Source: Methylophaga nitratireducenticrescens
GTDB taxonomy: Bacteria; Pseudomonadota; Gammaproteobacteria; Nitrosococcales; Methylophagaceae
Direction: 5' to 3'
Assembly: GCF_000260985.4 (NCBI RefSeq)
Contig: NC_017857.3
Span: 434,001 to 498,000 of the forward strand
Length of the DNA stretch: 64,000 nucleotides
Shown one piece after another: positions 56,555 through 64,000 of the stretch (position 1 is the first letter of the stretch; each line of letters opens with the position of its first letter). Under the pieces are notes generated by a model, which was not told the DNA's origin, ran no database searches, and saw nothing but the letters and a program-made list of their open reading frames with translations. Position numbers and translations under genes: made by a program.

Positions 56555-58093
56555 TTATTTACTGATTGTGATGGGAATGACTTTGACTTTCCGTTGTGTC
56601 GTCTTGGTCTGTCCAAACAAATTAGCCTCACTGTTGCCATCACTACAGCCATTACCAAAACTGAAACCACAACTACTTTTCATGTCATAGGCATTTTCAG
56701 CATAGGCAGCATGGCTCGTGGGAATAACAAAACGATCTTCATAATTAGCAATAGCCATATACCGATACATCTCTTCAATTTGTTCAGCCGTTATTCCTAC
56801 TTGCTCAGGTATGGAATGGTTTTCGACACCATCCACTTGCTGTTCACGTTTGTAGGCCCTCATGGCAATCATACGTTTTAATGCACGAATAACCGGTTTT
56901 TCATCTCCGGCAGTCAGCAGGTTGGCAAGGTATCGTACAGGTATCCTTAGTGACTCAAGCTCTGGAATCACTCCATTCATCGATACATGGCCAGCTTCCG
57001 CAGCAGATTGGATTGGAGATAATGGCGGTATATACCAAACCATAGGCAACGTCCGGTATTCCGGATGAAGAGGTAAAGCGACCTGCCAATCAATCGCCAT
57101 TTTATATACGGGTGACTGGCGAGCAGCTTCGAGCCAACTGTCAGGAATATTTTCTTTTTGAGCAGCAGCAATCACTTCTGGATCACTGGGATCTAAAAAG
57201 ATATCAAGCTGTGCCGGATAAAGGTCCTGTTCATCTGCGACAGCTGCCGCTTCTTCTATACGATCGGCGTCATAAAGCAGAACACCAAGATAGCGGATAC
57301 GCCCAACACATGTTTCAGAACAAACGGTAGGTTGACCTGCCTCGATACGTGGATAACAAAAAATACATTTTTCAGATTTGCCACTTTTCCAGTTGTAATA
57401 AATTTTCTTGTAGGGACAACCTGATACACACATGCGCCAGCCACGGCATTTATCCTGATCAATAAGAACTATGCCATCTTCTTCTCTTTTATAAATTGCA
57501 CCCGAAGGACAGCTTGCTACACAGGTTGGATTAAGACAGTGTTCACAAAGACGAGGCAAATACATCATGAACGTCTGTTCAAACTGCCCGTATATATCTT
57601 TTTGAATTTGATCAAAGTTTTTATCGCGTTTACGTTTTTCAAACTCTGTGCCGAGTATTTCCTCCCAATTCGGGCCCCAGTTAATTTTTTCCATACGTTT
57701 ACCACTGATAAGTGATCGTGGTCTGGCTATCGGTTGATGTTTGCTGTCTTTTGCCGTATGTAAATGTTGATAATCAAAATCAAAGGGTTCGTAGTAGTCA
57801 TTAATTTCAGGTAGATCAGGATTGGCAAAAATATTAGCTAGGATCCGTAATTTACCCCCTTGTTTTGGGACTAACTTGCCATTTTTTTTGCGTGTCCAGC
57901 CGCCGTTGTATTTTTCCTGATTTTCCCACTCTTTGGGATAGCCAATGCCGGGTTTGGTTTCCACATTATTGAACCACGCATATTCCATACCCTCACGGCT
58001 GGTCCAGACGTTTTTGCAGGTCACGGAACAGGTATGGCAGCCAATACATTTATCGAGGTTAAGCACCATGCCGATTTGTGCACGTACTTTCAT
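56555..58093 (-). CDS. narH: NarH2, iron-sulfur subunit of nitrate reductase 2
   Basis: A 512-residue subunit with the four cluster motifs CIGCHTCSVTCKN, CEHCLNPTCVASCPSG, CRGWRMCVSGCPYKK and CIFCYPRIEAGQPTVCSETC. The C-terminus is longer and cysteine-bearing (CGFSFGNGCSDGN) compared with NarH1. It overlaps the narG2 stop by four bases. Confidence 0.96.
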   Translation of the reverse strand: MKVRAQIGMVLNLDKCIGCHTCSVTCKNVWTSREGMEYAWFNNVETKPGIGYPKEWENQEKYNGGWTRKKNGKLVPKQGGKLRILANIFANPDLPEINDYYEPFDFDYQHLHTAKDSKHQPIARPRSLISGKRMEKINWGPNWEEILGTEFEKRKRDKNFDQIQKDIYGQFEQTFMMYLPRLCEHCLNPTCVASCPSGAIYKREEDGIVLIDQDKCRGWRMCVSGCPYKKIYYNWKSGKSEKCIFCYPRIEAGQPTVCSETCVGRIRYLGVLLYDADRIEEAAAVADEQDLYPAQLDIFLDPSDPEVIAAAQKENIPDSWLEAARQSPVYKMAIDWQVALPLHPEYRTLPMVWYIPPLSPIQSAAEAGHVSMNGVIPELESLRIPVRYLANLLTAGDEKPVIRALKRMIAMRAYKREQQVDGVENHSIPEQVGITAEQIEEMYRYMAIANYEDRFVIPTSHAAYAENAYDMKSSCGFSFGNGCSDGNSEANLFGQTKTTQRKVKVIPITISK

Positions 58094-61000
58094 AATCTCT
58101 CCTCCTGCTCATCGTCAAGCCAATCGACTTTGTTCATTTTTCTAACAATGACAAACTCATCACGGTTAGAGCCAACAGTACCGTAGTAATTGAAACCATA
58201 AGAGAACTGCGCATAGCCACCAATCATATGCGTTGGTTTCATCACGATACGAGTCACAGAGTTATGGATTCCACCACGACCCCCCGTTATTTCTGAGCCC
58301 GGAATATTTACTATTCTCTCCTGTGCGTGATACATCATGCTCATACCTTGAGGAACACGTTGAGAAACAACAGCACGGCATGTGAGTGCGCCATTCACAT
58401 TGAAAACTTCAATCCAATCGTTGTCTTCAATACCTGCATTTTTTGCATCAATTTCACTCATCCACACGATTGGGCCACCCCGACTCAATGTCAGCATTAA
58501 CAAGTTATCTGAATAGGTTGAGTGAATGCCCCATTTCTGATGCGGGGTTATCCAATTCAGCACAATTTCCTTATGACCATTGGGATTGATGTTAAGAATC
58601 GGAGTTGTCGTTTTGAGGTTCATCGGTGGCTTGTACAAAACGAATTGTTCACCAAAATCACGCATCCATGGATGATCCTGATAAAATTGCTGTCGACCAG
58701 TCAAAGTACGCCAGGGGATTAGTTCATGTACATTGGTATAGCCAGCATTGTAGGAAACATGTTCATCTTCAAGTCCAGACCAGGTAGGCGAACTGATGAT
58801 CTTACGAGGCTGCGCCTGAATATCCCGAAACCGGATCTTTTCCTCTGCTTTGTTTTTGGCAAGGTGGGTGTGATCAATTCCGGTGAACTCAGATAATGCT
58901 GCCCAAGCTTTTACTGCCACCTGGCCGTTGGTTTCGGGAGCCAGGCCTAAAATGATTTCGGTAGCATCGATTGCACTCTCGATTCTTGGCCGCCCTTTGT
59001 TGATTCCTGGTGCCTGGTGAACATAATTGAGCTTACCGAGAAAGTTAACTTCATCTTTGGTGTCCCAACTGATGCCTTTGCCGCCATTACCCAACTTTTC
59101 AAGCAGTGGTCCAAGTGAAACAAAACGCTGGTAGGTGTTTGGATAATCGCGTTCAACAACAACCATACTCGGTGCCGTTACTCCGGGTATTAGTTCACAT
59201 TCATTCTTCCACCACATCTTGACACCGTCGGCCTGTGCAATTTCAGCAGGTGTATCATGTTGCAGCGGCTGAGTAACCAAATCTTTCTCAACGCCTAAAT
59301 GTCCAACACACGCTGCTGAAAAAGCCTTCGCAATGCCTTTAAAAATATCCCAGTCACTTTTTGATTGCCATACCGGATCCACGGCTTTAGATAATGGGTG
59401 TATAAAGGGATGCATATCTGAGGTATTGAGGTCATCTTTTTCGTACCAGGTTGCTGTTGGCAGCACAATATCAGAATACAAACATGTCGTAGACATACGA
59501 AAATCAAGTGTTACCAACAGATCAACTTTTCCCTCAACAGCTTCATCCTGCCAATGAACATCTACTGGTTTAGCTTGACCAGATTCACCGAGATCTTTGC
59601 CCTGTAGACCATGGCGCGTACCCAGCAGGTGTCGCAACATGTATTCATGACCTTTACCCGAAGACCCCAACAGGTTGGATCGCCAAATAAATAAATTCCG
59701 AGGAAAGTTCTCAGGACTGTCTGGTTCAAGACAAGCAAAATTGAGCTTGCCTGTACGCAATTGGTCAACCACATAATCCTGGGGATCTCTTCCTGCTGCT
59801 TCCGCCTCACGGGTAAGTTTCAGGGGGTTGCGACCTAATTGAGGTGCCGATGGTAACCACCCCATTCTCTCGGCACGGGTATTGAAATCAATTATCGACC
59901 CTTGCCAGCGGGACTCATCTGCCAAAGGCGACAACATTTCATTGATAGACAGTTTTTCATAACGCCACTGATTCGAGTGAGTATAAAAGAATGAAGTGCC
60001 GTTCATATGGCGTGGTGGACGGCTCCAATCAAGCCCAAATGCGAGAGGTAGCCAGCCTGTTTGTGGTCGTAGCTTTTCCTGCCCAACATAATGTGCCCAA
60101 CCTCCGCCAGATTGACCAACACACCCGCATAAAATAAGCATATTGATAAGGCCACGATAGTTCATATCCATGTTGAACCAATGGTTCAAACCCGCACCAA
60201 CAATAATCATGCTTCGACCGTTGGTTTTGGCAGCAGTCTCTGCAAATTCACGCGCAATTTGAACCACACGATCGGCAGGAACTCCCGTAATCTGTTGCTG
60301 CCAGGCTGGCGTGTACGGAATATTATCCTCATAGCTGCGAGCCGTATTCTGATCATTGAGCTCATTGTCGACACCATAATGTGCCAGCATCAGATCAAAT
60401 ACCGTAGCAACCTGGAGAGTGCTGCCATCCTTTAACGTGATATTTTTAACCGGTACTTTTCGCTGTTGGAGCTCTTTATGATCGGTATGCTGAAAATAAC
60501 CGAGATCGTGTACCTTTGATCCGAAATATGGAAACAGCACTTCGGCGACATCATCAGCTGATTCTTTCTGGCTCAATAATAGCTGACATGGCTTACTATC
60601 AGCGCCAAAATTTTGCTGCAGGTTCCATTTTCCTTTCTCCCCCCAGCGATAACCGATACTGCCATTTGGTGATACCAGCTGAGCCGTTTGTTCATCAATA
60701 CCTACCATTTTCCATTGCGGATTATTCTCCTCGCCTAAGTTATCTATCAGATCGCTGGCGCGTAAGAATGATCCTTGAACGAAGCTTCCCGAGTCGTGAG
60801 GTTCCAGCTTTACTAATAAAGGTAAGTCGGTATAACGACGCGCATAATCGATAAAGTAATCGACCTGTTTATCTACATAAAACTCTTTAAGAATGACATG
60901 GCCAAAAGCCATCGCCAGGGCCGCATCAGTACCTTGTTTTGGAGATAGCCAAATATCGGATAACTTCGCACATTCTGAGTAATCTGAAGCAATAGCAACT

Positions 61001-61833
61001 GTTTTCGTGCCTTTGTAACGGACCTCAGTGAAAAAATGTGCGTCAGGAGTACGCGTTTGCGGAACATTAGAACCCCAGGCGATTAGGTAAGCTGAATTGA
61101 ACCAGTCAGCTGACTCGGGTACATCGGTCTGTTCACCCCAAGTCTGAGGTGATGAGGGTGGTAAATCGCAATACCAATCATAAAAGCTAAGACAGTTCGC
61201 GCCAATTAGAGAAAGATAACGTGATCCTGCAGCGTAACTGACCATACTCATCGCTGGAATAGGTGAAAACCCCGAAATTCGATCTGGACCGAAAGTTTTT
61301 GCGGTGTAAACATTGCTCGCAGCAATAATTTCGTTGACTTCATCCCAATCAGCTCGAACAAAGCCACCCATACCTCGGCGAGTTTTGTAGCTGTTCGTTT
61401 TTGTACTGTCCTCTACGATAGATTGCCAGGCATCGACTGGATCGGCATGAATCTGCTTGGCTTCTCTCCATAAAGACAAGAGTGTCTGCCGTACTTTTGG
61501 GTATTTGAGCCGATTGGCACTGTATATGTACCAGGAGAAGCTTGCGCCACGAGGGCATCCTCGCGGTTCATGATTAGGTAGATCTGGGCGGGTACGAGGG
61601 TAGTCCGTTTGCTGGGTTTCCCATGTTATCAAGCCATCTTTAACATAAATTTTCCAACTGCATGATCCAGTACAGTTCACTCCATGGGTTGATCTGACAA
61701 TCTTGTCATGTTGCCAACGCTGCCTGTAACCTTTTTCCCATTCACGGTTCTCATCAGTTGTAACACCATGATCCGCTGAAAAAGTTTCTGACCGCTGTTT
61801 AAAAAAACGAAGTTTATCTAGCAAGTGACTCAT
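58090..61833 (-). CDS. narG: NarG2, molybdenum catalytic subunit of nitrate reductase 2
   Basis: A 1247-residue catalytic subunit. The ATG at 61833 has AGGAG upstream; a frame open to 61917 is rejected. FS0 is STHGVNCTGSCSWKIY with PRGCPRGASF, and YCDLPPSSPQTWGEQTDVPE carries the molybdenum-ligand Asp. It is collinear with NarG1 but diverged throughout, so the two operons are old paralogues or were acquired separately. First gene of nar2 (narGHJI-PPIase-narK12f). Confidence 0.96.
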   Translation of the reverse strand: MSHLLDKLRFFKQRSETFSADHGVTTDENREWEKGYRQRWQHDKIVRSTHGVNCTGSCSWKIYVKDGLITWETQQTDYPRTRPDLPNHEPRGCPRGASFSWYIYSANRLKYPKVRQTLLSLWREAKQIHADPVDAWQSIVEDSTKTNSYKTRRGMGGFVRADWDEVNEIIAASNVYTAKTFGPDRISGFSPIPAMSMVSYAAGSRYLSLIGANCLSFYDWYCDLPPSSPQTWGEQTDVPESADWFNSAYLIAWGSNVPQTRTPDAHFFTEVRYKGTKTVAIASDYSECAKLSDIWLSPKQGTDAALAMAFGHVILKEFYVDKQVDYFIDYARRYTDLPLLVKLEPHDSGSFVQGSFLRASDLIDNLGEENNPQWKMVGIDEQTAQLVSPNGSIGYRWGEKGKWNLQQNFGADSKPCQLLLSQKESADDVAEVLFPYFGSKVHDLGYFQHTDHKELQQRKVPVKNITLKDGSTLQVATVFDLMLAHYGVDNELNDQNTARSYEDNIPYTPAWQQQITGVPADRVVQIAREFAETAAKTNGRSMIIVGAGLNHWFNMDMNYRGLINMLILCGCVGQSGGGWAHYVGQEKLRPQTGWLPLAFGLDWSRPPRHMNGTSFFYTHSNQWRYEKLSINEMLSPLADESRWQGSIIDFNTRAERMGWLPSAPQLGRNPLKLTREAEAAGRDPQDYVVDQLRTGKLNFACLEPDSPENFPRNLFIWRSNLLGSSGKGHEYMLRHLLGTRHGLQGKDLGESGQAKPVDVHWQDEAVEGKVDLLVTLDFRMSTTCLYSDIVLPTATWYEKDDLNTSDMHPFIHPLSKAVDPVWQSKSDWDIFKGIAKAFSAACVGHLGVEKDLVTQPLQHDTPAEIAQADGVKMWWKNECELIPGVTAPSMVVVERDYPNTYQRFVSLGPLLEKLGNGGKGISWDTKDEVNFLGKLNYVHQAPGINKGRPRIESAIDATEIILGLAPETNGQVAVKAWAALSEFTGIDHTHLAKNKAEEKIRFRDIQAQPRKIISSPTWSGLEDEHVSYNAGYTNVHELIPWRTLTGRQQFYQDHPWMRDFGEQFVLYKPPMNLKTTTPILNINPNGHKEIVLNWITPHQKWGIHSTYSDNLLMLTLSRGGPIVWMSEIDAKNAGIEDNDWIEVFNVNGALTCRAVVSQRVPQGMSMMYHAQERIVNIPGSEITGGRGGIHNSVTRIVMKPTHMIGGYAQFSYGFNYYGTVGSNRDEFVIVRKMNKVDWLDDEQEERL

Positions 61834-62187
61834 GTCTTGGTCTCCTACAGTTTTTAGCGTTTGATGTAACGGTAACACACAAATTAGAGTAACTTCATAA
61901 CAAAAAGTGAAACGCATATAACGAACACTGCTAAGGCATGGTTTCTGGCAACAAAACGTAAAAACTGTAATGCTGTCACTTATTCAGGGCTGGTTTAACT
62001 TTCTTCTCGGGCGCTGTTGTGAACTAAAAAACGCCATTCTGCCAAGTCTACGAGGAGGTCAGAAGGCTGAGTAGAATGCGGAAGCTTTGTTCGTCGCTTG
62101 GTTAAAATGTCTGCGAAAATGCCGGAAAGCCAGGTTTCCGACATAAATTTTGTGTAAACACGTTTGATGAAACAACACCAAGGTCAC
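61834..62187. other. Intergenic region upstream of narG2
   Basis: It should contain the nar2 promoter, since narG2 reads leftwards from 61833. No perfect FNR box is visible. The NorD-like gene stop lies at its right end. Confidence 0.4.
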
Positions 62188-64000
62188 TTAAGCACTCACC
62201 AGTCGCCTCATCCAATCTAACAAGGCTGTCGATAATAATTCGGGTTTGGTCAAGAGCGCATATCCACCAGACCCAAAAATACGAGGAAGGTAGTTCGCCG
62301 CCTGACGATCGATGGTCAAACAGAAGCAATGAATGCCTTGCAACTTTGATTCAGTGACTGATTGACGCATATCCTCTACACCATAACGACCTTCATAATC
62401 GTCTTTGTCACTAGGTTTACCATCGGAAATCAATAATAGCAGTCTGTGAGCTGCAGGCTGATGCATAAGGCCTGATGTCGCATGACGTATGGCGGCTCCA
62501 GTACGAGTATAGTGCTGTGGCTCTAAGGCACTAATTTTAAGGGCAATATCATTGTTATAGCGCTCATCAAAGTCTTTGATTTGTCGAATAGTAACTGCAT
62601 TGGGGCCTTCACCGGAAAAGGCCTGAACGGAATATGGTTCGCCCAGGCCCTCAAGAGCAACGCAAACCAGAAGAAGCGCTTCTCTTTCTACATCAATTAC
62701 TCGTCGGTTCGCTGAAACCCAACTGTCGGTGGAGCCACTGATGTCAATAAGGAGAGTGATAGCCATGTTACGATCAGTATAACGTCGTGTTTGGTACAAA
62801 GCCTCGGCCAAATATTTACCGGCACGAAAATCCGCATAACTGTCTGTGTAAGCATTAAGATCAATATCATCCCCGTCAAGCTGTTTACGACGCGTTACTC
62901 GGCGTGCCTGTAGCATTTCGAAGCGTTTGCGTATTGACTGAAGCATGGATTCATGGGCGGCCAGGGTATTGTCGACCCAGTTTTGTGAGCCCTCCTGAGA
63001 AGAAAGTACTCGAATAGTCGCTCCTGGTTCACGGTAAATTTGCTCGCGATAGTCCCATTCTGGATAGCTGAAACCTTTACCTTCAACTATTGCCGCTTTA
63101 AGTTCCTTTCGTGCACGAGCATCTGGAGGATCGTCTGATAGAAGCACTTCCTTTGGCCGACCTGGTGTAGAAACCAGGCGTGCATTAGCGAGCTCGGAAA
63201 CCATTTCACCAAATTCATCGGCGCTGGTGTCCCGATCTCGATCTGTTGGTCGTTGAAGTCCAAAGGGATCTTCTGCATGTGGATGTGACTCATCGGCCTG
63301 AACCATCCAGATCCCCGATTCTGGGTTCTCGTTTTGTTCCTCTTTTGTGGCTTCGCGTTCATCGGGGCGGCGGGAAAGCCTTGCTGATCTCGGCGTACTG
63401 TTTAGATCTTCGCCATTATCTTGTTCCATTGCTGTCGGAATAACGTCATGTTGTGGGGAGGGAGGCCGGAGTTCACCTGTCCACCAATCCTTCACTAATG
63501 GAGAGGGACCAAGATAACGTTCATCAACACCGGTTGGCAATAGTTGAAAAGTTCGTATAACTTCCGAGACATTGTTCAAAGAACCATCTGGTGTGATGGT
63601 AAGAGGAATATCCTTATCTGGATGACCACATTGCGTTTTTAAAAGTCTACGCAGGAATAGTTCGAGCGGTTTCCGCGCATCAGAAAACGTTGCTAAAGCG
63701 GGTCTTTTTTTAAGAGCTTTCCCGCGTAACTTGTTTACTGTTTCCGTGATGCCGGGTAATAGCGTTACCAATTCCTCGTCGGCGGCATAGGCCTCAAGCA
63801 AAAGATAGACATCATTTTGCAAAGCGCTCCTCTCAATATTTGCATATGCTGCTCCACCCCGATGAGCTCTAATCGCCTGTTGAAGGACCATAGCACGATA
63901 AATTTCTGTAGCTTGGGTTGAATCTGCGATTTCTAAGTCCGGTGGTAACCAGATAGATGAGCCATTAGTTGCGGGTATTGGATCTTGTCGACGGGGCTCT
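62188..64000 (-). CDS. Second NorD/CbbO-family VWA protein, 5' end outside the window
   Basis: A VWA protein of at least 604 residues. The frame is open to the window edge: codons upstream of the ATG at 63891 contain no stop and encode a sensible sequence (SSIWLPPDLEIADSTQATEI), so the true start is beyond 64000. A long acidic, low-complexity middle is followed by a C-terminal VWA domain with the MIDAS motif DISGSTDSW and SDGKPSDKDDYEGRYG. It resembles NorD, encoded at 1640-3463, but could be a CbbO-type Rubisco activation protein. No partner ATPase is adjacent within the window. Confidence 0.85.
   Translation of the reverse strand, partial: EPRRQDPIPATNGSSIWLPPDLEIADSTQATEIYRAMVLQQAIRAHRGGAAYANIERSALQNDVYLLLEAYAADEELVTLLPGITETVNKLRGKALKKRPALATFSDARKPLELFLRRLLKTQCGHPDKDIPLTITPDGSLNNVSEVIRTFQLLPTGVDERYLGPSPLVKDWWTGELRPPSPQHDVIPTAMEQDNGEDLNSTPRSARLSRRPDEREATKEEQNENPESGIWMVQADESHPHAEDPFGLQRPTDRDRDTSADEFGEMVSELANARLVSTPGRPKEVLLSDDPPDARARKELKAAIVEGKGFSYPEWDYREQIYREPGATIRVLSSQEGSQNWVDNTLAAHESMLQSIRKRFEMLQARRVTRRKQLDGDDIDLNAYTDSYADFRAGKYLAEALYQTRRYTDRNMAITLLIDISGSTDSWVSANRRVIDVEREALLLVCVALEGLGEPYSVQAFSGEGPNAVTIRQIKDFDERYNNDIALKISALEPQHYTRTGAAIRHATSGLMHQPAAHRLLLLISDGKPSDKDDYEGRYGVEDMRQSVTESKLQGIHCFCLTIDRQAANYLPRIFGSGGYALLTKPELLSTALLDWMRRLVSA

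Overview
The window looks like a gammaproteobacterial chromosome segment. It is most likely from a denitrifying, Methylophaga-like methylotroph. That assignment is an inference from gene content (two complete narGHJI sets, one with a fused NarK1-NarK2 transporter, plus nor, nnrS and nos genes, pqq genes and gammaproteobacterial-style proteins), not from a database match. Almost every gene belongs to anaerobic nitrogen-oxide respiration or to oxygen-independent versions of essential pathways. Perfect FNR-type boxes (TTGAT-N4-ATCAA) lie at 12135, 27621, 41413 and 49990, and a degenerate one at 47330. No tRNA, rRNA or CRISPR array was seen, and no nitrite reductase (nirS or nirK) lies in the window.

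Layout, 1-12.2 kb: a small membrane protein, an IS982-type transposase remnant, then the nitric oxide reductase block norCB-norD-norQ (minus strand), divergent from norR-norE-norF (plus strand). The divergent region carries a candidate sigma-54 promoter for norC and three GT-N7-AC NorR-like sites. Then nnrS with a possible 30-residue membrane peptide gene ahead of it, moaA and a DGC-domain protein. 12.2-27 kb: narXL, then narK1-narK2-narGHJI (nar1), a beta-carbonic anhydrase and an outer-membrane porin.

27.6-32 kb holds the most unusual part. Behind a perfect FNR box lie a tiny pqqA, a long hairpin, pqqD and pqqE, a membrane protein, a SerC-like aminotransferase that has lost phosphate-binding residues, and a dihydroorotate-dehydrogenase-like flavoprotein that has lost orotate-binding and catalytic residues. 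pqqB and pqqC, whose reactions need O2, are absent. This could be an anaerobic RiPP-derived cofactor pathway, perhaps an O2-independent route to PQQ or to a PQQ-like product. An IS5-family element follows.

33-41 kb: nosRZDFYL for nitrous oxide reduction. 41.4-50 kb: an island of O2-independent housekeeping. It has class III ribonucleotide reductase (nrdD, with its glycyl-radical domain encoded by a separate small gene, and nrdG) behind an FNR box and twin NrdR boxes. It continues with pdxST, mog, and ubiT divergent from ubiUV, then a small cytochrome c with its own FNR box. 50.5-62 kb: a hypothetical membrane protein, and on the minus strand the nar2 unit narGHJI-PPIase-narK12f-copD-like. The window ends inside a second NorD-family gene (62188 to the edge).

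Together the genes would support reduction of nitrate to nitrite, NO to N2O and N2O to N2. Electron-carrier, deoxynucleotide, PLP and Mo-cofactor supply would be matched to anoxic growth.
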